Assembly (NCBI RefSeq): GCF_900111825.1
Contig: NZ_FOJM01000009.1
Span: 62,001 to 126,000 of the forward strand
DNA: 64,000 nucleotides
Reading direction: 5' to 3'
Source: Pedobacter suwonensis
Lineage (GTDB): Bacteria > Bacteroidota > Bacteroidia > Sphingobacteriales > Sphingobacteriaceae
Shown here: positions 10,777 to 19,127 of the stretch, one piece after another
Position numbering within the stretch: the stretch's first letter is position 1
How the letters are laid out: every line of letters begins with the position of its first letter
Notes under the pieces: model-generated
What the model saw: only the letters and a program-made list of their open reading frames with translations
What the model was told of the DNA's origin: nothing
Databases searched by the model: none
Position numbers and translations under genes: made by a program

Positions 10777-12594
10777 TCAATCATCCAGCTTTAATCCAAT
10801 CTCTTTCAGCAAAATAGCAGCATTAAAAGTTTTGCACGGACCGTGTTTTAACAGATAATCAAATCTCATTTCTCCATCTGTAATCTGGATATCAAAATGG
10901 AAATTCCGGACTGCTTCGGGATGATCGATAATCAGATCAGCCAGTTGCAGGTCGTGGGTAGCAAAAAGGGCAGGTGTGTTTTCAGCAATCAGCTTTTGGA
11001 TGAACACTTTTGATCCTAAATACTTATCGCGGCTGTTGGTGCCCCGAAGCATTTCATCAATCAACACAAAAGTGTCTTTATCTTTTACCACATTATCCAA
11101 AATCATCTTCAAACGGTTCAGTTCTGCTTTAAAGGTAGAGGTACTTTCGTTCAGCGAATCTTTAATCCGCATATAGGTATTGATGGAAAAAACAGCTAAT
11201 TGCATTTTTTGGGCACAAACCGGCGCCCCTGCATAAGCCAGCACCATATTAATACCCAAAGTGCGCAGAAAAGTACTTTTACCAGCCATATTAGAACCTG
11301 TTACAATATCAACAGTTGGTTTGGCCTCCACCCGAAAATCGTTATTTACCCTTACCTCCTGATGAATAAGCGGATGACCAATATGAGTAGTAGCCAGTGC
11401 AAACTGATCGGTAATGACCGGAAATACCCAATCTGGCTGATTGTAAGCCATTGTAGCCAGCGAAATCAATTCTTCAAAATCGCCCAGATGGTCAAGTGCA
11501 GTAATTACATCTTTTGAAGATGATTGATACCAATTGTCTAAATTAATACAGCATTTTAAATCCCAAAGTAAAAGCGCATTGAGTACACCTCCCACAATGA
11601 TATTTAGCCTGGCATCAAAATTTTCGATAATCCTTGTTAAAGATCTAATCTCCTTACTCACCGGAATTTCCGAATCAAGTAAGTTTAGTGTGTAGCTGCT
11701 TTTCCAATTTTGGCTTTCCGTCCATAAAATAGCCCTTGCATATCCGTTTAGCTGATTCGAACTTCCGCCGAAGCTATAAAACACTTTGTTTATTTTTGAG
11801 CCCAGCAATACGTTCCACCCAATATGGACTACAACCAAAAGCGCTAAAACTTTCCAGAAAACACTACTCACCAAAATTGCAGTCAGTATCATAGCAATAG
11901 AAATATAAGGCACCAGCTTAACATAAAACCGTATAAAAGATCCTTTAACAAAGCTCAACTGTTCACCCAGCTGGTTTTTTAGCTGCACTTTGATCTGCTC
12001 TATTTTTTCGGGATCGTAGCCATGCAGGTTAGCCCTGAAACTATAGGTTTCTGCTATATGATGTTTTATTTCTTTTATGGCTTCCTGCCGGAGCAATATC
12101 CGATCCCTTGTCGTTTTCTCTGAAAAATTTTTGGCCAGCAACCTGATGCCGGTTTTGGTACTGCAACGGTTGGTGAGCGCAAACAGTGATGAGGCACCAA
12201 AAATATCAAGATCGGATGTATAAGGATGCTGTTCAGCCTCGAATGCTTTACCATGGTCATATCCGTTAGGGGCACCATGCAGCATGTTCCATTCGTTTTG
12301 ATAAACCCATAAAAGTTGTTTTTTATAATCGATTTCACGATCCAACCGGCTTTGTCTGCGCACTACAAATGCAAAGGCAATAACCGGCAGTACTAAACAA
12401 ATCTGGATTAATGTGCGCAGGTTGTCGTCTGCTGAACGCAGCAGCAAAACAAAAAATAAAATTTCGGCCAGAAACAAGCCAATGCGCAATAAGGAAAGCT
12501 GATCGATCAGTTTTTTTGTTCGATCTATATGGGCAGTAACCTCATTGATTTCATCCTGGTAACCGGCTATTATGACTTCTTGTAGTTTCTGCAT
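10777..12594 (-). CDS. Membrane-anchored MutS-like ATPase
   Basis: About 605 residues. The C-terminal third is a MutS-family ATPase: Walker A GSNMAGKST near residue 430, a Walker B-type TFVLIDEMLRGTNS near 510, and ATHDLQLADL after it. The N-terminus lacks the mismatch-recognition domain; instead it has a short helical stretch and paired hydrophobic segments (about residues 28-65) plus another pair near 220-260, so the protein is probably membrane-bound. It fits the Bacteroidota MutS-related family whose role is not established; canonical mismatch repair is unlikely. I chose the ATG at 12594 (MQKLQEVIIAG) because the 34 residues of the longer frame are basic and atypical. It is divergent from rlmH. 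Confidence 0.85.
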   Translation of the reverse strand: MQKLQEVIIAGYQDEINEVTAHIDRTKKLIDQLSLLRIGLFLAEILFFVLLLRSADDNLRTLIQICLVLPVIAFAFVVRRQSRLDREIDYKKQLLWVYQNEWNMLHGAPNGYDHGKAFEAEQHPYTSDLDIFGASSLFALTNRCSTKTGIRLLAKNFSEKTTRDRILLRQEAIKEIKHHIAETYSFRANLHGYDPEKIEQIKVQLKNQLGEQLSFVKGSFIRFYVKLVPYISIAMILTAILVSSVFWKVLALLVVVHIGWNVLLGSKINKVFYSFGGSSNQLNGYARAILWTESQNWKSSYTLNLLDSEIPVSKEIRSLTRIIENFDARLNIIVGGVLNALLLWDLKCCINLDNWYQSSSKDVITALDHLGDFEELISLATMAYNQPDWVFPVITDQFALATTHIGHPLIHQEVRVNNDFRVEAKPTVDIVTGSNMAGKSTFLRTLGINMVLAYAGAPVCAQKMQLAVFSINTYMRIKDSLNESTSTFKAELNRLKMILDNVVKDKDTFVLIDEMLRGTNSRDKYLGSKVFIQKLIAENTPALFATHDLQLADLIIDHPEAVRNFHFDIQITDGEMRFDYLLKHGPCKTFNAAILLKEIGLKLDD

Positions 12595-12704
12595 AAACTT
12601 TATTTTGTATATATTTCCGAAGGTATCAGATCGATAGATTGTCTTTTTTGTTACAATTTCTCTAAGTTTGAATTTCAAAATCCTAAAGATAGGCAAATTA
12701 TTAA

Positions 12705-13178
12705 ATGAAGATTACCCTGATCGCCATTGGCAAAACTGAAGATAAGTATTTAATTGAAGGAATTGAGAAATACATCAACCGGCTAAAACACTATATCAAC
12801 TTTAGTTTTTTAGCCATACCTGATGTAAAAAATGTTAAAAACCTGAGTGAAGCGCAACAAAAAGCAAAAGAGGCAGAATTGCTACATAAGCAGATCAATA
12901 ATGGCGATATGGTAATTTTACTGGACGAGAAAGGGAAAAAATATTCTTCGGTTGAATTTTCCAGCTATTTAAACAAACAGATGATCGGCAGTGTTCAACA
13001 TTTGATCTTTATTATTGGCGGCCCTTACGGATTTGACGACAGTATTTACAAACGGGCAAATGGCTTAATCTCACTATCTGATATGACTTTTTCGCACCAG
13101 ATGATAAGGTTGTTTTTTGTGGAGCAGCTTTATCGCGGATTTAGTATCTTAAAGGGGGAACCTTATCATCATGCTTGA
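12705..13178 (+). CDS. rlmH: 23S rRNA pseudouridine-1915 N3-methyltransferase
   Basis: A 157-residue SPOUT methyltransferase that methylates pseudouridine 1915 in helix 69 of 23S rRNA using S-adenosylmethionine. The C-terminal knot region is intact: LIFIIGGPYGFDDSIYKRAN, then LSDMTFSHQMIRLFFVEQLYRGFSILKGEPYHH, the family's diagnostic ending. Length is standard (155-160 residues). The start at 12705 gives the canonical MKITLIAIGKTE N-terminus. A 41-residue membrane peptide gene follows 86 bp downstream and may share its transcript, which ends at the terminator near 13400. Confidence 0.96.
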   Translation: MKITLIAIGKTEDKYLIEGIEKYINRLKHYINFSFLAIPDVKNVKNLSEAQQKAKEAELLHKQINNGDMVILLDEKGKKYSSVEFSSYLNKQMIGSVQHLIFIIGGPYGFDDSIYKRANGLISLSDMTFSHQMIRLFFVEQLYRGFSILKGEPYHHA

Positions 13179-13264
13179 TGGTGGAAAATGCTTGAGGTAA
13201 GATGTTCGATGGTAATAAGATATGGAAAAAGGAAATATAAATCATCATTAAATAAAAAGACACT

Positions 13265-13390
13265 ATGTTATTAGATAAATATAAAAGGGAATACAGGTAC
13301 AAGAGCCGCCAGGGCGGCAGCAACAAATACTTATGGATCAGCATTATTATTTCACTTATTATTGGTGGCTTGATCTGGTATTTCGGTTAA
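13265..13390 (+). CDS. Small single-helix membrane peptide (41 aa)
   Basis: A short frame starting ATG at 13265 and ending TAA at 13390. The first 20 residues are polar and strongly basic (DKYKREYRYKSRQGG); the last 20 are a hydrophobic helix (WISIIISLIIGGLIWYF). This layout is typical of a small inner-membrane protein with a cytoplasmic basic N-terminus. It is in line with rlmH and sits immediately before a strong terminator, which suggests it is the last gene of that transcript. No family is recognised. Support is the clean polar/hydrophobic partition and position only. Confidence 0.55.
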   Translation: MLLDKYKREYRYKSRQGGSNKYLWISIIISLIIGGLIWYFG

Positions 13391-13397
13391 GCGCATA

Positions 13398-13430
13398 AAA
13401 AAACACCAGACAAACTGCCTGGTGTTTTTT
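13398..13430. terminator. Bidirectional intrinsic terminator
   Basis: A 12-bp perfect inverted repeat (arms AAAAAACACCAG and CTGGTGTTTTTT) with a 9-nt loop. It lies between the rlmH transcript on the plus strand and the DUF5606 gene on the minus strand, with A and T runs that serve both directions. Confidence 0.88.
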
Positions 13431-13448
13431 TATTTCCAGTATTAAAGC

Positions 13449-13988
13449 TTAAACGCCTTTTTTACTGGTCATATTAGCTTTTTTAGCAGGAGCTGAAGTT
13501 TTAGTAGTTGCTTTTGCACTGGCTGCTGCCTTAGCACCCGTAGCTTTTACTTTTTTATCGCCTGCTTTTTCTTCAGCTAATTTAGCTTCTGCAGCCGGAG
13601 CCGGAGTTTCAGGTGCTTCTTCCGTAAACAATGGCAAATCTTTTAAAAGGTTATACCAGGTAATGATTTTTTTCATATCTGAAGCATAAACTTTTTCCTG
13701 ATCGTGCCCCGGAGCAACTTCCAAAAAGAAAGCGCGTAAATCGCCTTTAAGATCCGGAGTACTTCCTTTAGCAGAAATTTTGGCAAAAATATCAGCCAGT
13801 TTAATTTCTTCTTCTTCGCCATATACCGTAATATCTTCTAACGAAGCTAATTTTGTGTTGGTGATGTTGGCTACAATTTTAGTTTTTTGCGCGTCTAAGC
13901 CTTCTAAAATATAACCCACCTTATTTTGTCCGACCAGTTTAAATAACCCTGGTCTGCCAGATACGGCAACAATTCCTCTTAAGTTCAT
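13449..13988 (-). CDS. DUF5606 family protein
   Basis: About 179 residues. The first 125 residues match the Bacteroidota DUF5606 family: MNLRGIVAVSGRPGLFKLV, VGYILEGLDAQKT, LEDITVYGEEEE, and a helical KKIITWYNLLKDL segment. The remaining tail is low-complexity Ala/Lys/Glu (AKLAEEKAGDKKVKATGAKAAA and similar) and presumably disordered. The start at 13988 gives the family's exact N-terminus; the 17-residue upstream extension is coded by the GAGAT-rich leader and is not credible. It lies downstream of a cyclophilin gene on the same strand. The N-terminal fold suggests a small barrel, but no biochemical role is established that I know of. Confidence 0.85.
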   Translation of the reverse strand: MNLRGIVAVSGRPGLFKLVGQNKVGYILEGLDAQKTKIVANITNTKLASLEDITVYGEEEEIKLADIFAKISAKGSTPDLKGDLRAFFLEVAPGHDQEKVYASDMKKIITWYNLLKDLPLFTEEAPETPAPAAEAKLAEEKAGDKKVKATGAKAAASAKATTKTSAPAKKANMTSKKGV

Positions 13989-13998
13989 ATTTTTTTTG

Positions 13999-14114
13999 AG
14001 ATTTGAGATTCGAGATATGAGATATGAGAAATAACTCAATCAAATAACTAAAACTCCTTGTTCAATTATTAAATGAGAATGGGACATCAATCAGAGCAAT
14101 GAAATCTCAAATCT
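13999..14114. repeat. GAGATTT-type low-complexity inverted repeat
   Basis: The gap between the cyclophilin and DUF5606 genes has a purine-rich tract of GAGAT/GAGATTT words (13998-14028) and an inverted counterpart (14103-14135). The arms AGATTTGAGAT (13999-14009) and ATCTCAAATCT (14104-14114) are perfectly complementary over 11 bp, so a long-loop hairpin is possible in the shared transcript. It could modulate read-through between the two genes or simply be simple-sequence drift. Confidence 0.5.
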
Positions 14115-14139
14115 AATGTCTCAAATCTCGCATCTATTT

Positions 14140-14601
14140 TTAATCTTCTACAACTTCAATATTTACAATCTTATCACCCTGGCGGATATCATCAACAAGA
14201 TCTACATTTTCGATAACTTTACCAAAGCAAGTGTGGTTACGGTCTAAATGAGCAGTATTGGCTCTGCTATGACAGATGAAAAACTGTGAACCACCAGTAT
14301 TACGGCCAGCATGTGCCATTGATAAAACACCACGATCGTGATATTGATTTTCACCATCCAGTTCGCAGTCGATTTTGTACCCCGGGCCACCAGTACCTGC
14401 TAAATGTGCTTTAGCCGGGTCTTTTGAATTCGGACATCCGCCCTGAACCACAAAGTTAGGAATTACACGGTGAAAAGTTACGCCATCGTAAAAGCCCTCT
14501 TTAGCTAATTTTTTAAAGTTTGCAACGGCTTTAGGCGCATCGTTATCGTAGAATTCTACGGTCATATCACCTTTTTCTGTTTTTATTATTGCTTTACTCA
14601 T
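14140..14601 (-). CDS. Cyclophilin-type peptidyl-prolyl cis-trans isomerase
   Basis: A 153-residue single-domain cyclophilin that catalyses cis-trans isomerisation of Xaa-Pro bonds during folding. Active-site segments are present: FHRVIPNFVVQGG (residues 43-55), the GGSQFFICH strand and the HLDRNHTCFGKVIENVDLVDDI end. There is no signal peptide, so it should be the cytoplasmic PpiB-like form. It lacks the extensions of secreted Bacteroidota cyclophilins. The DUF5606 gene lies 151 bp downstream on the same strand. Confidence 0.94.
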   Translation of the reverse strand: MSKAIIKTEKGDMTVEFYDNDAPKAVANFKKLAKEGFYDGVTFHRVIPNFVVQGGCPNSKDPAKAHLAGTGGPGYKIDCELDGENQYHDRGVLSMAHAGRNTGGSQFFICHSRANTAHLDRNHTCFGKVIENVDLVDDIRQGDKIVNIEVVED

Positions 14602-14753
14602 ATCAATATCGGTACTAATTTTAAATTTTGTCCGCCAAAAAAATTTTATAATTTTCAGTAGAGGGCAAAAATAACAAAATTGTATAACTTATAACATCAT
14701 TAAATTTTTCTATCCAGTTTAAATGCGGTATTTTAGTGTTTTAAGCTACCGAT

Positions 14754-16013
14754 TTGATAAAGAAATATTATATCCTGTTCATCTGCCTGCTTTGCTCTTT
14801 AGGGCTAAGGGCTTCTTCCCTATTAATTTATATGGATGAGGACCAAAAAAACCACTTAAAAGCTTATGGTATTGCCTATTGGACCATCAGCAAACAACTG
14901 GAGGTAGATTGGCTTTTAAATTATCGCGGCGGGAGTTTTTTGATTAAATACAATAAAATAGTTGAAGATGAGCTTAAAATCCGCGGCGTATCTTATGAAG
15001 TAATGGCCGATGGAAAGGTAACCAGCCTGCTAAACGAAATCAGCGATCCTGCTGTGAATATGGAAATGGTTAAACTGGAGAAAACGCCCAAAATTGCCGT
15101 TTACTCTCCAAAAAGTAAATTGCCGTGGGATGATGCTGTTACACTTGTTTTAACCTATGCAGAAATTCCATACGATGTGATTTACGATGACGATATTCTT
15201 CAGGATAAACTAAGCAAATACGATTGGCTACACCTGCACCATGAAGATTTCACAGGTCAGTATGGCCGTTTTTGGGCTAACTTCAGGTATGCTACCTGGT
15301 ACCAGGAAGATGTTAAAAACCAGGAAGCACTGGCCAAACGTATGGGCTATAAAAAAGTTTCGGAAATGAAATTAGCCGTAGCCAAACACATTAAAGAGTA
15401 TTGTGCCGGTGGCGGTTTTTTGTTTGCCATGTGCTCTGGTACCGACAGTTTCGACATTGCATTAGCTGCGGAAGGTGTAGATATCTGTGCCCAGATGTTT
15501 GACGGGGATGCCGCAGACCCGAATGCACAATCGAAGCTTGATTTTAACAAAACCCTTGCTTTTCAGAATTTCAGGCTGGATAACAATCCCATGAATTATG
15601 AATTTTCGGATATTGATGTCACCCAAAGCCGTACACTTAACCAGGCCAACGATTACTTTACCTTATTCGATTTTTCGGCCAAGTGGGATCTGGTGCCAAC
15701 CATGCTTACACAGGATCATGACAAGGTAATTAAAGGATTTATGGGGCAAACCACTGCCTTTAAAAAAAGCCTGGTGAAAACGAGTGTAACCGTTCTGGGC
15801 GAGAATAAGGGTGCCGCAGAGGTACGATATTTACATGGCGAAATAGGCAAAGGTCAGTTCACTTTTTACGGCGGACACGACCCGGAAGATTATCAACACG
15901 CGGTAGGCGATCCGCCAACAGACCTAAATTTGCATCCAAACTCGCCCGGCTACCGCCTGATCTTAAACAATGTACTTTTTCCGGCAGCTAAAAAGAAACC
16001 TCAAAAAACTTAA
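14754..16013 (+). CDS. Exported 'asparagine synthetase B-like' family protein
   Basis: A 419-residue protein matching a Bacteroidota family often labelled asparagine synthetase B, although no glutaminase or AMP-binding motif of AsnB is visible. Recognisable blocks are MDEDQKNHLKAYGIAYW, KIAVYSPKSKLPWDDAV, DWLHLHHEDFTGQYG, GGGFLFAMCSGTDSFDIAL and FTFYGGHDPEDYQH. The N-terminus is a good signal peptide (KKYYILFICLLCSLGLRAS), so the mature protein is periplasmic or surface-exposed. The start must be TTG at 14754: an in-frame TAA lies at 14742-14744, and the next ATG would remove the signal peptide. The HxxH-like and GGHDPED segments suggest a metal or amidotransferase-like fold, but the function is unknown. 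Confidence 0.85.
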   Translation: MIKKYYILFICLLCSLGLRASSLLIYMDEDQKNHLKAYGIAYWTISKQLEVDWLLNYRGGSFLIKYNKIVEDELKIRGVSYEVMADGKVTSLLNEISDPAVNMEMVKLEKTPKIAVYSPKSKLPWDDAVTLVLTYAEIPYDVIYDDDILQDKLSKYDWLHLHHEDFTGQYGRFWANFRYATWYQEDVKNQEALAKRMGYKKVSEMKLAVAKHIKEYCAGGGFLFAMCSGTDSFDIALAAEGVDICAQMFDGDAADPNAQSKLDFNKTLAFQNFRLDNNPMNYEFSDIDVTQSRTLNQANDYFTLFDFSAKWDLVPTMLTQDHDKVIKGFMGQTTAFKKSLVKTSVTVLGENKGAAEVRYLHGEIGKGQFTFYGGHDPEDYQHAVGDPPTDLNLHPNSPGYRLILNNVLFPAAKKKPQKT

Positions 16014-16295
16014 ACTTTCTTAAGTAAAAGTTCGACATGCCTGCGCTTTGAAGTTAAAAAAAAATTCATTCTGTGCTGTATTCCTATTATGTATACAGTA
16101 AATGGTTACTCTTATTAGTTCTGAACTAAACCGTAAATACACCTAATCTTTACTAAAATTCTACTGATAGCCAATAATTTAGCCCATAAATTGTAACACA
16201 CTTGATACTTTGGCACAGCTTTTGGATATGTACTAGCAATTAACAACAGGGTAATACCTGAGATTTAAACCAGATTTTTATTAAAAAAAAATATC

Positions 16296-17036
16296 ATGAA
16301 AAAGTTATTATTAAGTGCTTCAGTAGTTTTATTAGCAACAGGTGCTTTCGCTCAAAACACCATGACAGGAAGTGATGCGAGATTTGGAATAAAAGCCGGA
16401 GTAAACCTGGCAAGATTTCACGCAAGTGGTACTGATGGCAGTAAATCATTCAATGATAACGCTAAAGACAATGTTGGCTTTAACGTTACTGCATTTGCCG
16501 ATTTCGGTGTTGGAAACAATTTTTTCATCCAACCGGGTGTATCGTTACAAAACAAAGGTAACAAATTCGAATCTACAACTACTTCTACAGCCTTAGGCAG
16601 TACGGTTACCACGACATCTTCAATTAAAACCAATTTAATGGCTATCGAGGTACCGGTAAATGCTGTATTCAGAATCCCTACAGGTGATGCGGGTGCAGTT
16701 CAGATTAGTGCAGGACCTTATATTGGCTTCAACATCTCAGGTAAAGATAAGGGAGAAACAACTACTACAACCGTTAACAATAGCAATAATACCAGTGCAA
16801 CGGTAACTAGTTCTAATGATCGTGATCTTTCTTTCGGTAGTGCTAGTGACAAAAATTATGGTAGCACAGACTTCGGTGCAAACTTTGGCCTAGCTTATCG
16901 CACAAATTCTGGATTTTTAGTAGGTGCTAATTATGGTTTAGGCCTTTCTAATTTAATCCCTAAAGATAGCCGCGGTAATTCTGATGCAAAATTAACTAAC
17001 CGTGTATTAGGCTTCACAGTAGGTTATTCATTCTAG
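16296..17036 (+). CDS. Outer-membrane beta-barrel protein (PorT/OMP_b-brl type)
   Basis: A 246-residue protein with a clear signal peptide (MKKLLLSASVVLLATGAFAQ) and alternating beta-barrel strands: FGIKAGVNLARF near the start, NFFIQPGVSLQNKG, VQISAGPYIGFNISG, FGANFGLAYRTNSGFLVGANYGLGL, and a terminal strand ending in aromatic GFTVGYSF. Loops are rich in Ser, Thr and Asn. It fits the small 'porin family / outer membrane beta-barrel' group common in Bacteroidota. It is monocistronic, with a long upstream region (282 bp) and its own terminator. The role (stability, small-solute passage or adhesion) cannot be told. Confidence 0.88.
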   Translation: MKKLLLSASVVLLATGAFAQNTMTGSDARFGIKAGVNLARFHASGTDGSKSFNDNAKDNVGFNVTAFADFGVGNNFFIQPGVSLQNKGNKFESTTTSTALGSTVTTTSSIKTNLMAIEVPVNAVFRIPTGDAGAVQISAGPYIGFNISGKDKGETTTTTVNNSNNTSATVTSSNDRDLSFGSASDKNYGSTDFGANFGLAYRTNSGFLVGANYGLGLSNLIPKDSRGNSDAKLTNRVLGFTVGYSF

Positions 17037-17057
17037 AAATAAAAATCATTAAAAAAC

Positions 17058-17095
17058 AAAACCCTTCCCAGTTTATAAACCGGGAAGGGTTTTTT
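17058..17095. terminator. Bidirectional intrinsic terminator
   Basis: A 12-bp inverted repeat (arms AAAACCCTTCCC and GGGAAGGGTTTT), loop of 12 nt, with A and T runs on both sides. It lies between the barrel-protein gene (plus) and the large porin gene (minus). Confidence 0.9.
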
Positions 17096-17119
17096 ATGTG
17101 ATTAATTTTGCTGACTTGT

Positions 17120-19126
17120 TTAATCGTAGAAATTCCAGCTTACCCCAAATTTCAATAGGGCATCTTGCATAGGGTATCGGTTTACCGTATAGTAACCCGG
17201 TTGGAAAAGGCCTTGATTTACAAAATCATATTTAACAAAAATATTGGCCCTCTTCAAATTAGCCTTAAAAAATACATCAACTATTGGTCTTGACGGCAGG
17301 TTTTTTGGATTGCGCTCATCAATATAAAATTGAGCTGTAGCCGGTGAATATGAGTAATTTGCATATTCAGAGTTATACCTCACATCAAATCCTACATTGG
17401 CTTTTAATACTTTGAAAAAGGTATTATCAAAATAAATACTGTTATAAGTATAAAAATCAGGTGTTCTTAATACGGCATTTTTATCTGTTTTCTGATAAGC
17501 GATATAGTTTTCCATCACAAATTTACCATACCTGGTTTTCTTGGATACATCCACCCTGATTAGGCTAATATCGGCAGTTGTCTGTTTTGGTAAAATAGCA
17601 GTTGTACCATTAGTATGATCTGCAGCAAAATAAAGATAGTTGCTGGTTAAGTAATATTCGGCACCTGCAGTAAAACCATACCGATCATTAATGTAATTGA
17701 AGGATAAATTGGCAATTTTGGTATTCTTAAAATCGTTGTCTGTCCACTGGTAATGATTACCATGGTAATAATTAAAAATAGCCGCCGGAGTTTGGTTCTG
17801 CGCATAAGCCCCCAACTCAATCCTGCCAATGGTTTTGCCTAAAAGAATTTTACTTTTCGCTTCATATAAATAATCCCCGGCGTTTTCGCCCTGCAAAATT
17901 TGCTGTACATCCAGATTAAAATCTATGTTATTGGAAAACCGATAACCCGCCGCACCTAAAATGGTGATGTTTTGATATGCAAACCTGCTTTGTTCATAAC
18001 TGGTGCCATCCTGCTTTAAGCCCAGGTATTCATGTGTATAATAATCGTGCCTTACACCCGCATCAACCTTTAATTCATTTTTTATAACCGAACTATTTTT
18101 TGGCCTTAAAAAGAAACTGTAAATAAATTCATTCTTGATGTGTTTTACATGGGTAGAATCGTCGGTATATACCGTACTCGCCATTCCGGGAGGCAGCACA
18201 TTGTTCGGATCAGCTCCGTTTTTATAGAAATCATAACTATCATTATTATACTCAAACGTATACGAAACCTTATTGGTAGGCAAAACCGCATTATTAACAT
18301 TTACGGAGGTATCTATCCTGCCTACATAATAGGTTTGTTTCAAGAAAATGGTATTTTTCCGGTACAGGTTTCTGGCGTCAGATAAGTTTATAGGCTCTGC
18401 CTCTCTTGAAATTTTAGAATAGTTAGGTTCGAATAACCCTGTAGCTACTGTAGAACCATTCTCATAGGCGCGCATGGTGTTGAAAATCGCCGATGCCCAC
18501 ATATTATAACGTTTATTGGGCGACTGATACCATGAAAATATGGCAACATTCAAGTTATCGCCACGCTGCCTGGAATAAAAACCCTTGGAATCGCCACGGT
18601 TAAAATTAACCCCAACGTTCCAGTTTTTTTTAATATTCTGTGTATGTACAGCCCTGAAAAGCTGCTCTTTTTGCCCTGCACTTATAAAGTATAAGCTGGT
18701 AAATGGCGTTCTTGCCTGATAGTAAATGATATCATCAGGTGTTAGCGCATAATAATCAAGAGAATGAAAACCTACGTCAAAACCAATGCGCTTACTGGGT
18801 TCGTACAATAAGGGCCTTGCCGAAAGCCCCATATTACCATTGTTAATGGTTGGATGGGTGGGCTGTAAAAGCGGACTATAGTTCTGAATATTAACCGTTG
18901 AAGTGTCAAGCGGCAATAGCACAATGCTATCTTTCGTTAAAGACAGCTTGGTAAAACGAATATATTTCGCGGTAAAAACTACAGAATCTTTGGCGCCATC
19001 CAGCTTTTTCCTAACTGAATCGAGTTCTTTATTGGTACCAACACTTGTTTTTAGATCTTGTGCAAAGGCTTTGCTTAAGCCTGAAAGCAGGAAGAGAAAA
19101 AAACAGATCTTAACGGCTTTATGCAT
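17120..19126 (-). CDS. Putative porin (large outer-membrane barrel)
   Basis: A 668-residue protein with a signal peptide (ending SGLSKAFAQ) followed by a short linker and a long series of amphipathic beta strands with aromatic ends, finishing in DALLKFGVSWNFYD, an outer-membrane-like C-terminus. It fits the Bacteroidota 'putative porin' family (PF14121 type). It is the last gene of a tight operon: the punA stop lies 1 bp upstream of its ATG. The link to nucleoside phosphorylase could mean nucleoside uptake, but that is inference from neighbours only. Confidence 0.85.
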   Translation of the reverse strand: MHKAVKICFFLFLLSGLSKAFAQDLKTSVGTNKELDSVRKKLDGAKDSVVFTAKYIRFTKLSLTKDSIVLLPLDTSTVNIQNYSPLLQPTHPTINNGNMGLSARPLLYEPSKRIGFDVGFHSLDYYALTPDDIIYYQARTPFTSLYFISAGQKEQLFRAVHTQNIKKNWNVGVNFNRGDSKGFYSRQRGDNLNVAIFSWYQSPNKRYNMWASAIFNTMRAYENGSTVATGLFEPNYSKISREAEPINLSDARNLYRKNTIFLKQTYYVGRIDTSVNVNNAVLPTNKVSYTFEYNNDSYDFYKNGADPNNVLPPGMASTVYTDDSTHVKHIKNEFIYSFFLRPKNSSVIKNELKVDAGVRHDYYTHEYLGLKQDGTSYEQSRFAYQNITILGAAGYRFSNNIDFNLDVQQILQGENAGDYLYEAKSKILLGKTIGRIELGAYAQNQTPAAIFNYYHGNHYQWTDNDFKNTKIANLSFNYINDRYGFTAGAEYYLTSNYLYFAADHTNGTTAILPKQTTADISLIRVDVSKKTRYGKFVMENYIAYQKTDKNAVLRTPDFYTYNSIYFDNTFFKVLKANVGFDVRYNSEYANYSYSPATAQFYIDERNPKNLPSRPIVDVFFKANLKRANIFVKYDFVNQGLFQPGYYTVNRYPMQDALLKFGVSWNFYD

Positions 19127-19127
19127 C

